A DNA stretch of 64,000 nt from Bacteroidia bacterium (GTDB lineage: Bacteria; Bacteroidota; Ignavibacteria; SZUA-365): NCBI GenBank assembly GCA_027493955.1, contig JAOSJT010000001.1:1-64000 (forward strand), written 5' to 3'. The notes beneath the pieces were generated by a model. The model had not been told where the DNA came from. It saw nothing but the letters and a program-made list of their open reading frames with translations, and did no database searches. Each line of letters starts with the position of its first letter. Positions within the stretch are counted from its first letter, which is position 1. Of the stretch, positions 1 through 10,105 are shown piece after piece. The position numbers and the translations under genes were made by a program.

Positions 1-691
1 CGGACGTCAACGCCGGATATTTCCGTATTTCGATGCGCCAACCCTGATCTTCGGTGAGATGCCAGTGCAGACGGTTCATCTTCAGCAAAGCGAGCATATC
101 GATGGTGCGTTTGATGAAATCCACATCCATGAAATGCCGGCAGCAGTCCAGCAACAGTCCGCGCCAGGGGAAACGAGGAATATCCTGCACTGTAGCCGAG
201 GGGACGGTCCATGCCTTCACGGTGTCCCGACCGGCGGGTGATTCAAAACGCGCCGGCAGGAGCTGGCGCAGCGTCATGACGGCATAGAACGCCCCGGCCT
301 CGGAAGGCGCCGAAATGCGTATGCCGGCGGGGTATACACGCAGTGCGTATGCCTCGGGGGAGACCTCCGCGTTTGCTTCCATGCGCGAGAAGACGATGCT
401 GCCCGGGGCCGCGCTTTCGCGAGGTGCGCGAACGACGGTTGGTCTGAAGGGCGAGACCTGCGCTATCATCCCGGCAAGAAATTCGGCGCTGCTGAGCGGT
501 GCGTGCGCACCGGTATCCACGACGATGACCGTTTTCTCGGTGATGGAAAACGCGCCCGGTTGTATGATGGCCCTCGCCGGCCTCGGTATGAGCGGCGCTT
601 CCGGCGGCGGTGCCGGGGTAGGACCCTGTGCAAGCGCAGCCACGGAAAGCCACAGGAGGACTATTGTACAGGAAAGAGCGTTACGCATCAT
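1..691 (-). CDS. Beta-N-acetylhexosaminidase, GH20 (N-terminal part, runs off window start)
   Basis: The reading frame is open from an ATG at 689-691 to the window edge (230 codons). It starts with a signal peptide (MMRNALSCTIVLLWLSVAALA) and a GH20b-like N-terminal domain. It then enters the GH20 barrel with the family strings RGLLLDCCRHF and LKMNRLHWHLTEDQGWRIEI. Family knowledge: GH20 enzymes remove terminal GlcNAc/GalNAc from glycans or chitin oligomers using a neighbouring Asp-Glu pair, which lies beyond the window. It begins two bases after the stop of the CBM9-like gene, so the two are probably co-transcribed with the GH92 gene as a glycan-degrading set. A Cys-Cys replaces the usual V-S in LD-V-S-RHF. 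The identification is firm; substrate is not. Confidence 0.93.
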   Translation of the reverse strand, partial: MMRNALSCTIVLLWLSVAALAQGPTPAPPPEAPLIPRPARAIIQPGAFSITEKTVIVVDTGAHAPLSSAEFLAGMIAQVSPFRPTVVRAPRESAAPGSIVFSRMEANAEVSPEAYALRVYPAGIRISAPSEAGAFYAVMTLRQLLPARFESPAGRDTVKAWTVPSATVQDIPRFPWRGLLLDCCRHFMDVDFIKRTIDMLALLKMNRLHWHLTEDQGWRIEIRKYPALTS

Positions 692-692
692 A

Positions 693-1871
693 TCAGCGGA
701 CGATTTTATCGAAAGCGATGGAACGTGACAGTTCGGAATCCTGTGTTATCGCGAGCAGTACCCAGGTTTTACTGTCCATACGCTCGTCGGCGAGCACGGA
801 GTATTCGGCTTTCCATCCGTTGTGTGTCGGGGTGAGCACAGGCACCCATTCGTCTATGCGCAGGGAATCCGAGATCATCCCGAGCTCGACGAAGCTCTTC
901 GCCCAACGCTTGTGTTTTTTAAGAAAATCTTTCTGTGCCCAATAGATGCGGTGCAGCGACATGATGTAGGGATATTGCTTGTCGGCGGTGAAATCCGCGC
1001 AGTCCTTCGTGCTGTTCACGAAGCGCACCCAGCCCCATTTCTCGGGCCTGTGCATGTCCACGACCCCTTGCGGCGACCACACCCAGTTATCTTCGCTGCT
1101 CCCCGGTACTTTTTCGTAGCGACCGCCCTTCACATCGTGCCGCCATTGGACGCGGGAAAAATTCACGCGCCAGGTCTTTCCGGCGAACGACGGTTTTTTC
1201 TCTCCGTGGCGATCGAACGCGCTCCAGGGTATAGCCACTTCCGCAGTCCATCCCCGATCGGTATCGGATGGATCGTTTAAAGTCCCCTGCACATGCACCG
1301 CGCTGAGCAATCCCTTGATGTCCCAGCTGTTGTCCGCAGGTCCGCCGTCGCGGTAGGGCTTGGGCAGGAAGAGATCCCACACCGTATTCAGGGCGTTCAT
1401 CTCGAATTCGTAGTAATAATGATTTTTGCCGGAAGGGTTGATGAATATTTCGAAATCATTGTCGTGAAAGATGACGGCGTCCCGCTCGGTCAGGGTCCCC
1501 CATACATGCGGCTCGTCCATTTCGGCGAAAAAGTAAAAATAGCTGTCGTCCCACAGCATCTTGACGCGGGTGCGGAATCGCGGCTTCGCTTTGCCCTCGC
1601 CCTGGATGTCCACGAAATCCTCGGTCCACGGCGCGGTACCCCAGGCAGCTTCATCCATTTTTCCGTCAACGGTGATTTTCCCGCTCGCTTTCAGACAACA
1701 GTAAGTGTGGGGCACGATGGTATAGTAGGGCTCGTCGGGAACGGCGTTGAGCGCGACCAGGGAAATCCGCGGTGCTTGCCGGGGTGTTTCGATGCCGCCC
1801 CGCATGGGTGCGGAGTCCGCAACCAGGAATGAAGCAAGCAGGAGATGAAAAAATAATGGGAGCAGAGGCAT
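693..1871 (-). CDS. Secreted CBM9-like carbohydrate-binding protein
   Basis: 392 aa with a signal peptide (MPLLPLFFHLLLASFLVADS). Residues about 55-290 match the family 9 carbohydrate-binding-like fold seen in many Bacteroidota proteins: KITVDGKMDEAAW, then MLWDDSYFYFFAEMDEPHVW, DNDFEIFINP and GWTAEVAIPW. The last 100 residues are family-typical (NWVWSPQGVVDMHRPEKWGWV) and have no catalytic motif that I recognise. An AGGAGA Shine-Dalgarno sits six bases before the ATG at 1871. It lies between GH92 and GH20 genes on the same strand, so a role in binding or presenting glycans at the surface is inferred from fold and context only. Confidence 0.85.
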   Translation of the reverse strand: MPLLPLFFHLLLASFLVADSAPMRGGIETPRQAPRISLVALNAVPDEPYYTIVPHTYCCLKASGKITVDGKMDEAAWGTAPWTEDFVDIQGEGKAKPRFRTRVKMLWDDSYFYFFAEMDEPHVWGTLTERDAVIFHDNDFEIFINPSGKNHYYYEFEMNALNTVWDLFLPKPYRDGGPADNSWDIKGLLSAVHVQGTLNDPSDTDRGWTAEVAIPWSAFDRHGEKKPSFAGKTWRVNFSRVQWRHDVKGGRYEKVPGSSEDNWVWSPQGVVDMHRPEKWGWVRFVNSTKDCADFTADKQYPYIMSLHRIYWAQKDFLKKHKRWAKSFVELGMISDSLRIDEWVPVLTPTHNGWKAEYSVLADERMDSKTWVLLAITQDSELSRSIAFDKIVR

Positions 1872-1886
1872 CGTATTCTCCTGAAT

Positions 1887-4800
1887 TTACTGTTGTGTGC
1901 TCCACAAGGACGACGGTTGCGGCCCCATGACAAAATGCAATGTACCACCACGCATGATGTCTTCGTGGCGTATCCAGGGATGCTCCAGGGGATTGCCGTT
2001 CAACGTCGCTGCCTGAATATAGACGTTTTCCGGAGTGTTGTTCTCGGCTTCGATGGTAAATACCTTGTCGTCACCCACATCGATGATCACGCGGTCAAGC
2101 ACGGGACTGCCGATGTCATACACGCCGCCGCAGGGATTGACGGGATAGAAACCCATCGCGCTGAAGACGTACCAGGCGGACATCTGTCCGCAATCTTCAT
2201 TTCCGATAAGTCCATCCGGTTGATCGTGATACATCTCGCGCATGATGCGGCGGACGAGGCGCTGCGTTTTCCACGGTTGCCCGGCGCGATTGTAGAGATA
2301 TGCGATGTGATGGCTGGGCTCGTTGCCGTGTGCATACATGCCGATCAGGCCTGTGACGTCACCGGTTGCGCCCGTGCCCTCCAGATCCGAACTCTGCTCG
2401 AACAGCGAATCCAGCTTTGCGCAGAATTTTTCCCGTCCGCCCATCAGCCCGATCAGTCCGTCCACGTCGTGCGGAACGAACCAGGTGTACTGCCATGCGT
2501 TGCCTTCGGTGTATTCGTGCTGCTTGAGCGTGGAGAAGCGTGGATTGAACGGCGTGCGCCACGACCCGTCGAGATTCCGTCCGCGCATGAAACCGAGATC
2601 GGTATCGAACAGAGAGCGGTAGTATTGCGAGCGGTCGGTAAACCGCTGCGCGTCTGCGTGTTGACCAAGCAGGGTCGCGGTTTGTGCGATGCACCAGTCA
2701 TCGTACGCATACTCAAGAGTTTTCGAAACGGACTCGTTTTCCTTATCGGCAGGAATGTATCGCGGCGTGCTCTGCGGGCGCAGCGTGAAGCGTATCGTTT
2801 CGTTTCTTCCTGCATCGTCACGTACTTCAAGGTGTGCGGCACGTTCTTCGCGCGTTGCCTTCATCGGCGTTGTGATGATGTTCAGACCCGGGTACAATGT
2901 CGATGTGGCCGTAATGCCGGCATCGCTGGTTACCGTGATCATCGTTGGCTGGCCGAGATGCTCCATGCACACGCGTGCGAACTGCAGCGGCCCGTCCTTG
3001 CCTTGCGCCGAACCGACATCGGTGGCCGCAAAGCGACGGCCGGAAAAACTGTGCTTGAACGTCATCACCCAATCCTGGCTTCCTGCGCGTTCGCCCTCGA
3101 GCCGGAGCGACAACGGCCGCCCGCTGTCGAACATGCCCTTGGGCAGTATCAGCGTCATGGTACCGAAAAGGTCGCCGAATTCGTCCACCATGTCCGCAGC
3201 AAAATGCAGGACGGCGCCGTTCCCCTGCGCGGTCACGACGGAGCTGTCCGCCGTACGCGGTGTGCGGAAAGAAAGAATCTCGCGGCCGTTCACCGACAGG
3301 GTGAAGAGATTTCCACCCTTATTGGTGGACATGCCTGCGAGCCAGGCGAGAGCGATGGCACCATCGCCGGCTTCCGCGGGCACGACCGCGCTGCGCCACA
3401 CAATGGGCATTGCTTCATAAGTCGCTCGGGTCAGGAGGGCCTCATGCGCATCCGGATGGGAGGAATGATAGCCCAGGGTAGCGCCCGATTCCTCCGAAGC
3501 GAAACCGCTGATCACTGTGGTGATACCGGTCCAGTCCAGTGTGGAAAGAAGCGTGCGCCTGTTGTTGTTCGAGAGCACGGAGTCCACATCCAGTTCCGAT
3601 GCCATCGAATAGAATTTCAGGCCGCCTTTCTCCTGCTCCGCGCTGGCTTTCATCGCCTTCAGCGCCTTGTTCGCGTCGATGCCTTCGATCCCTTTGAGTA
3701 AAGCATCGGCGATGACGGGCACGGAGTGATAGCCGATCATGCAATTCGTTTCGTTCGCATGCAGCGTCCACACCGGCAACTGACCGCTCTCATCGTAAAA
3801 GGCCAGCATGGATCGCACCCAATGCGTGACCAGCCCGGGGTTGAGAATGGTGAACAGCGGATGCAGCGCGCGGAAGGTGTCCCAGAGCGAAAATATCGTG
3901 TAATGCTCGTACCCCTCCGCGCTGTGCACACTGTCGTCTCCGCCGCGATAGCGTCCGTCGGTGTCGCTGTACAGCGCCGGAGCGAGCATGCAATGATAGA
4001 GCGCCGTCGTGAACGTGCGTCGCATCGCGTCGTCTTCCGCCGCGAAGCTGATTTGAGACAAAGCGTCGTCCCACTGTCGCCGCGCCTGCCAGCGCGCCTG
4101 GTCGAAGTCGTCGAAGTAGTCCGCCTCGGCGCGCAGATTTTCCAGGGCGTTTTCCACGCTCACGGACGAGATGCCGACCTTGACGAGCAGGGGATGCTGT
4201 GTCGCTGCGCGACCGAACGACAGAACCGCCAGCGCCGAGCGTCCGCTGAATTCATGCGAAGAACTGACGCGCCTGCCGTCCTCGCCATTTGTCACCGCGA
4301 GCACAGGCGCCGAAAACTGTGCCGCGAAATACACTCGCTGTAATGGCGCCCAGCCGCTGGAAACACGGTACCCCGTGAGGAGACGATCGTCAACCATCCG
4401 CATACCGCTCTCCACCGTACGGTCGTCCTGCCCGTATCCGAGGTCCACGATAATGCGTGCGGAGTCGCTTACGGGAAAGGTATAACGATGGAGCCCGCAG
4501 CGACGTGTGGTCGTGAGTTCCACAAGAATGTCATTATCCAGAAGGCGGACCTTGTAGTATCCGGGCGAGGCTTCCTCCCGATCATGAGAAAACGGCGAGC
4601 GATAGGTTCTGTCCACACTGCGCCAGGACGTCGTGGGCATGAACAGGATATCTCCGAGATCCGCGCAACCGGTACCGCTCAGATGCGTATGGCTGAAGCC
4701 GATGAGTGCCGTGTCGGAATAATGATAGCCCGAGCACCAATCCCACCCTTTTTTACCGGCATCGGGACTGAGCTGCACCATGCCGAAAGGTACAGTGGCG

Positions 4801-4937
4801 CCGGGATACGTGTGTCCATGCGCTCCCGTGCCGATGAAGGGATTCACGTACTCCACCGCCGACGACTGCGCGGTCAGAAAGAACGTCGGAATGCACAGGA
4901 GACTTGCTGTGATAAGGATTGGTCTGAAATATCGCAT
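1887..4937 (-). CDS. GH92 alpha-1,2-mannosidase with large internal insertion
   Basis: 1016 aa from the ATG at 4935-4937 (a GTG two codons upstream is possible), with signal peptide MRYFRPILITASLLC. The N-terminal beta-sandwich opens with YVNPFIGTGAHGHTYPGA, the GH92 hallmark, followed by FSHTHLSGTGC. The helical barrel has YIPADKENESVSKTLEYAYDDW (from Tyr727), TEGNAWQYTWFVPHD (Glu811, equivalent to the proposed acid Glu) and GNEDCGQMSAWYVFSAMGFY. GH92 enzymes are Ca-dependent exo-alpha-mannosidases. The odd feature is an insertion of about 282 residues (about 444-725) between GLKFY and RYIPADKE, which are nearly adjacent in normal GH92 proteins. Without it the protein is about 735 aa, the usual size. 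Probably cotranscribed with the CBM9-like and GH20 genes. Confidence 0.95.
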   Translation of the reverse strand: MRYFRPILITASLLCIPTFFLTAQSSAVEYVNPFIGTGAHGHTYPGATVPFGMVQLSPDAGKKGWDWCSGYHYSDTALIGFSHTHLSGTGCADLGDILFMPTTSWRSVDRTYRSPFSHDREEASPGYYKVRLLDNDILVELTTTRRCGLHRYTFPVSDSARIIVDLGYGQDDRTVESGMRMVDDRLLTGYRVSSGWAPLQRVYFAAQFSAPVLAVTNGEDGRRVSSSHEFSGRSALAVLSFGRAATQHPLLVKVGISSVSVENALENLRAEADYFDDFDQARWQARRQWDDALSQISFAAEDDAMRRTFTTALYHCMLAPALYSDTDGRYRGGDDSVHSAEGYEHYTIFSLWDTFRALHPLFTILNPGLVTHWVRSMLAFYDESGQLPVWTLHANETNCMIGYHSVPVIADALLKGIEGIDANKALKAMKASAEQEKGGLKFYSMASELDVDSVLSNNNRRTLLSTLDWTGITTVISGFASEESGATLGYHSSHPDAHEALLTRATYEAMPIVWRSAVVPAEAGDGAIALAWLAGMSTNKGGNLFTLSVNGREILSFRTPRTADSSVVTAQGNGAVLHFAADMVDEFGDLFGTMTLILPKGMFDSGRPLSLRLEGERAGSQDWVMTFKHSFSGRRFAATDVGSAQGKDGPLQFARVCMEHLGQPTMITVTSDAGITATSTLYPGLNIITTPMKATREERAAHLEVRDDAGRNETIRFTLRPQSTPRYIPADKENESVSKTLEYAYDDWCIAQTATLLGQHADAQRFTDRSQYYRSLFDTDLGFMRGRNLDGSWRTPFNPRFSTLKQHEYTEGNAWQYTWFVPHDVDGLIGLMGGREKFCAKLDSLFEQSSDLEGTGATGDVTGLIGMYAHGNEPSHHIAYLYNRAGQPWKTQRLVRRIMREMYHDQPDGLIGNEDCGQMSAWYVFSAMGFYPVNPCGGVYDIGSPVLDRVIIDVGDDKVFTIEAENNTPENVYIQAATLNGNPLEHPWIRHEDIMRGGTLHFVMGPQPSSLWSTQQ

Positions 4938-5104
4938 GCTCACTCGCGGATATGAAGGCCCGAAAAGCGATTTAAAATTGCGAAAATCCGTACAAATAAA
5001 ATATCACTCGTCAATCTTTACGCTGGACGAAAGGCAAGGATGCGTCGGTGTGAACGGAGCAACTCTCCGTCCATCCCTCGTTCCACGCTCCTCACCTGCG
5101 TTGC

Positions 5105-5165
5105 TCCGATCCCGCGTTCTTACCTTTTCACCGTTTCACCATTTCACCTTTTCACGAAATCACGT
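5105..5165. repeat. CCTTTTCAC-type low-complexity repeat (single arm)
   Basis: Runs of TTTTCACC/TTTCACC units (five in about 50 bases) between the GH92 and ettA genes. The same unit recurs at 20925-21013 and 40397-40558, where a complementary GGTGAAAA arm is also present. The rest of the gap 4938-5218 is A+T-rich close to GH92 and holds no other feature that I can support. Confidence 0.7.
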
Positions 5166-5218
5166 CTTCAGCACGATTTTTATGCAACAGAATTCGTAAA
5201 TCGTAAGTAGTAATTCGT

Positions 5219-6892
<1,674 letters not shown>

Positions 6893-7074
6893 GTACGTGA
6901 ACCGTTGTTGTGAAAAATGAAAGATACGGCGGCGGACGTGATCGGTGAAAGTGCGGGTTGAGACGAGACGATCCGACGCCTCCCCCATCCCTGTCGGACA
7001 TTCAGATCGGACTAGCCAGAAAACCGATTTGCTTCGTATCTTGCATTGATATCGGATGAACCGGAGTCCTGGGT

Positions 7075-8304
7075 ATGAAAAAACTTCTCATTCTTGGAGC
7101 GGGCACGGCGGGAACGCTGATGCTGAATAAATTGCACGACCTGCTCGATCTCGATCAATGGCAGCTCACCATCGTGGATCAGTTCGAAAGTCATTACTAT
7201 CAACCGGGGTTTCTCTTTATCCCCTTCGGCGTGTATACACGCAAGGACGTGGTCAAGCCCAAACGTGATTTCTTTCCGCCCGGAGCAGAGGTGATCATGT
7301 CGCGCATCGAGCGTATCGAACCGGAGCAGCGACGCGTCCTGCTCTCGAATTCGGTGGTGCTTAATTACGACGTGCTGATCATCGCAACCGGTGCCAGGAT
7401 AACGCCGGCGGAAACGGAAGGCCTGCTCGGCGATCAATGGTTCAAATCCATTTTCGATTTCTATACGATCGAAGGTGCATGCGCTCTCGCGGACTTCTTC
7501 AGGCATTGGGAGGGCGGCAGGCTTGTGGTGAACGTCGCCGAAATGCCCATCAAATGTCCCGTGGCGCCGCTGGAATTTGCTTTCCTCGCGGATTGGTGGT
7601 TCACCGAGCGCGGCATGAGGAACAGCGTTGATATACATTTCGTCACTCCGCTCCCCGGCGCCTTCACCAAGCCACGCGCCTCCGCGGTGCTGGGCGACAT
7701 TCTCGGAAAAAAGAACATCGGTCTGACCACGGAGTTCAACATTGGTCGCGTGGATAACGAGAAGAAAACCATTGTGTCCTGGGACGACACCGAAATTCCT
7801 TTCGACGTGCTCGTCAGCATACCTACGAATATGGGTGACGCGGCGATCGAACGGTCAGGGATGGGTGACGAGCTGAATTTCATTCCCACGAACAAAGCCA
7901 CTCTGCAATCCCTGGAACATGAAAATATTTTCGTCATCGGTGATGCCACGAATCTACCGAGCTCCAAGGCCGGTTCGGTAGCGCATTTTCAGGCGGATAT
8001 TCTGTGCGAGAATCTTCTGAGCTTCATCGACGAGCGTCCCATGCGCGGGCGCTTCGACGGGCACGCGAATTGCTTCATCGAATCCGGCTTCGGCAAGGGA
8101 ATACTGATCGATTTCAACTACGACACGGAACCACTTCCCGGAAAATTCCCTCTGCCCGGTATCGGGCCGTTTTCTTTGCTCGAGGAAACGGAGATGAATC
8201 ATTACGGCAAAATCATGTTCCGCTGGATGTACTGGAATTTCCTGCTGAAAGGCAAGGAACTGCCGATCGAATCGCATATGTCCATGTATGGCAAAAGGCT
8301 GTAA
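7075..8304 (+). CDS. Sulfide:quinone oxidoreductase-like FAD flavoprotein
   Basis: 409 aa. The N-terminal Rossmann FAD site is LLILGAGTAGTLMLNKL; the second nucleotide motif is YDVLIIATGARITP and the C-terminal FAD motif NIFVIGDATNLPSSKAGSVAHF. The DQFESHYYQPGFLFIPFG block is typical of SQR and SQR-like membrane flavoproteins. A cysteine lies in MPIKCPVAPLEF, the position used by SQR for sulfur transfer. Only one other cysteine (HANCFIESGFGKG) follows, so the usual redox pair looks altered, and the exact SQR type is uncertain. It is first of four tightly packed genes ending with DsrE and TusE proteins, which supports oxidation of sulfide to protein-bound sulfane sulfur with electrons passed to quinone. 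Confidence 0.87.
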   Translation: MKKLLILGAGTAGTLMLNKLHDLLDLDQWQLTIVDQFESHYYQPGFLFIPFGVYTRKDVVKPKRDFFPPGAEVIMSRIERIEPEQRRVLLSNSVVLNYDVLIIATGARITPAETEGLLGDQWFKSIFDFYTIEGACALADFFRHWEGGRLVVNVAEMPIKCPVAPLEFAFLADWWFTERGMRNSVDIHFVTPLPGAFTKPRASAVLGDILGKKNIGLTTEFNIGRVDNEKKTIVSWDDTEIPFDVLVSIPTNMGDAAIERSGMGDELNFIPTNKATLQSLEHENIFVIGDATNLPSSKAGSVAHFQADILCENLLSFIDERPMRGRFDGHANCFIESGFGKGILIDFNYDTEPLPGKFPLPGIGPFSLLEETEMNHYGKIMFRWMYWNFLLKGKELPIESHMSMYGKRL

Positions 8305-8305
8305 G

Positions 8306-9028
8306 ATGGAGGACAACGAACGGCTTCAGCGACAAATCGACGAGGTCAACGGCAAGCTCGACCTCATTCTGGGGGAACTCGCGTTGCAGCGACGGCACCG
8401 CCAGGAAATGCAGGATCTTCAGGACGATCTCATGCGCGTCGCGCGCGACATGTATCACGTCACTGTGCGCGAGCTCGAGAATATTCACGATGAAGTGAGC
8501 ACCGGCGATATCGCCTATCTGCTCAAGAAGCTGCTGCGCAATGTGAACAACATCACCGCGGCCTTCGAACAGATGGAAAGCATCCGCGGGTTTCTTGAGG
8601 ATTTCGCTCCGGTTTCACGCCAGCTGTCGCTCGACCTTATGCGAAAGCTTCACGAAGTGGAGCAGAAGGGCTACTTCGATTTCATGCGCGAGTTGTTCGC
8701 TGTGGCCGAAAGGGTGGTGACCACCTACAATGCCGACGACGTCCGTCGACTCGGTGAGAACATTGTCACGATACTCGACACGGTCAAAAACCTGACGCAG
8801 CCGGAAATGCTGCGCGGAGTCAACAACGCCCTGAATGTGTACAGCAACCTCGACATCGTCGTCGCAGAGGATAAATCCCTCCTAAAACTTCTGCGTGAAA
8901 TCAACACACCGGAAGCCCGCCGCGGCCTGGCGTTCATGATAGAATTTCTCAAAAAACTCACACCCGCCGCCGGGGACCCCTCAACGATTCTTCCACACGA
9001 CAATACACCCCAACAGCAGGAGCATTGA
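8306..9028 (+). CDS. DUF1641 family helical protein
   Basis: 240 aa from the ATG at 8306, one base after the sqr stop, with AAAAGG in front; an in-frame ATG at 8288 is an alternative. It has an N-terminal coiled-coil (MEDNERLQRQIDEVNGKLDLIL), then a mostly helical DUF1641 region (LGENIVTILDTVKNLTQPEML, TPEARRGLAFMIEFLKKL). DUF1641 proteins are of unknown function and recur beside SQR-like flavoproteins and formate dehydrogenase genes. No catalytic motif or signal peptide is visible. The stop overlaps the next start (TGATG), so translational coupling within the sulfur operon is likely. Confidence 0.88.
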   Translation: MEDNERLQRQIDEVNGKLDLILGELALQRRHRQEMQDLQDDLMRVARDMYHVTVRELENIHDEVSTGDIAYLLKKLLRNVNNITAAFEQMESIRGFLEDFAPVSRQLSLDLMRKLHEVEQKGYFDFMRELFAVAERVVTTYNADDVRRLGENIVTILDTVKNLTQPEMLRGVNNALNVYSNLDIVVAEDKSLLKLLREINTPEARRGLAFMIEFLKKLTPAAGDPSTILPHDNTPQQQEH

Positions 9029-9345
9029 TGGAAACACGTGAATTCGCAGGGAAAGCAATCGCACTCGATGCGGACGGCCACATGGCGAATCGCGCCGAGT
9101 GGACCGAAGAAATCGCGGCCGCGATCGCAGCGGACGAAGGCATAGCGGAACTGACGCCGCGTCACTGGCTGGTGATCAATTTCATGCGTAAGGCTTTCGA
9201 CGAAAAAGGCGACGCGCCGTCCATCCGCCGCCTCACCAAGGAGAGCGGTGTAGACACCAAGGAACTCTACGATCTGTTTCCGAAAGGTCCTGCGAGGAAG
9301 GCCGCGAAAATCGCCGGTCTCCCGAAACCCACAGGTTGCATTTAA
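9028..9345 (+). CDS. tusE: TusE/DsrC family sulfur-carrier protein
   Basis: 105 aa. The conserved C-terminal arm GLPKPTGCI carries the near-terminal cysteine that accepts sulfur in TusE/DsrC; WLVINFMRKAFDEKGDAPSIRRLTKE is the family core. This is the only cysteine in the protein, so it is TusE-like (one Cys) and cannot form the two-Cys disulfide of dissimilatory DsrC. In TusBCDE systems the carrier hands persulfide onward to tRNA thiolation; beside SQR it more likely receives sulfane sulfur made from sulfide. The start ATG overlaps the DUF1641 stop. The precise acceptor is inferred. Confidence 0.92.
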   Translation: METREFAGKAIALDADGHMANRAEWTEEIAAAIAADEGIAELTPRHWLVINFMRKAFDEKGDAPSIRRLTKESGVDTKELYDLFPKGPARKAAKIAGLPKPTGCI

Positions 9346-9365
9346 CTATTTCAGGAGCTCAGCAC

Positions 9366-9833
9366 ATGGCGGAACCCATTGAAAAAGTATCCATCATCGT
9401 TTCGCGCGGCTCGCTCGACGGTGTATATCCTGGCCTGATCATGGCCAACGGCGCCCGTATGGAGGGTATTGAAGCAACCTTGTTCTTTACTTTTTTTGGT
9501 CTCGACGCCATCATCAACAAGCGCATGGACAAGATCAAGGTGGCCACAGTCGGGAATCCGGGGATGCATCTGCCGACCATACTCGGCGCCATCCCGGGAA
9601 TGTCGGCATTTGCCACTGCGCAGATGAAAAAGGAAATGGAAAAACTCGACATTCCCCCGGTCCGTGAGTTCATCGAGATGATTCACGATGCCGGTTGCCG
9701 TCTCTACGGCTGCAAGGCTTCCGTTGACATGTTCCATTTGACCAAAGCGGATTTTTGTCCGCAGGTCGACGATATCATTTCCGTGGGACAGTTCTACGAG
9801 ATGTCTGCCGGAGCCCAGATCATCTTTACCTGA
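9366..9833 (+). CDS. DsrE/DsrF/DrsH-like sulfurtransferase (DsrE2 type)
   Basis: 155 aa, start ATG at 9366 behind AGGAGC. It begins KVSIIVSRGSLDGVYPGLIMANGA, typical of the cytoplasmic peroxiredoxin-like DsrE2 fold (PF13686 type). The probable sulfur-binding cysteines are in DAGCRLYGCKASVDMF, with another in ADFCPQVDD. Family members bind persulfide and pass it to TusA/DsrC-type carriers. It closes the SQR operon and is followed by a strong terminator at 9859-9888, consistent with a four-gene transcript. Confidence 0.9.
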   Translation: MAEPIEKVSIIVSRGSLDGVYPGLIMANGARMEGIEATLFFTFFGLDAIINKRMDKIKVATVGNPGMHLPTILGAIPGMSAFATAQMKKEMEKLDIPPVREFIEMIHDAGCRLYGCKASVDMFHLTKADFCPQVDDIISVGQFYEMSAGAQIIFT

Positions 9834-9858
9834 TCCGAGTACGCCATTGACGCAAACA

Positions 9859-9888
9859 TGCCGCGGGTAACACCGCGGTTTTTTTTTA
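9859..9888 (+). terminator. Rho-independent terminator of the SQR operon
   Basis: CCGCGG-GTAACA-CCGCGG hairpin followed by a run of about nine T, 25 bases after the dsrE stop. The remaining gap to 10105 shows nothing clear. Confidence 0.85.
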
Positions 9889-10105
9889 TCATCCGGAGAC
9901 GCATGTCTGCTTTCGCCCGAACTCCTTGTTCCTCGCGCGAATCACGTAATGTAAAGCCGTACTTGAGAAGCGTGACGTTCACGTGAAAGCTTCATAGTCT
10001 CACCTGTTGGCCACAGCCGCATCCGCGCGATCCGTAGCGGACGCAGCGTTTCGTCCTGATCGGAGTCGCCATGGCGGGATCGTGGTGCCCCGTTTTTCAA
10101 ACGAC

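Noticed and set aside
1893-3701. 602-codon plus-strand frame inside the GH92 gene
   Set aside because: Antisense to a clear GH92 enzyme; no domain features.
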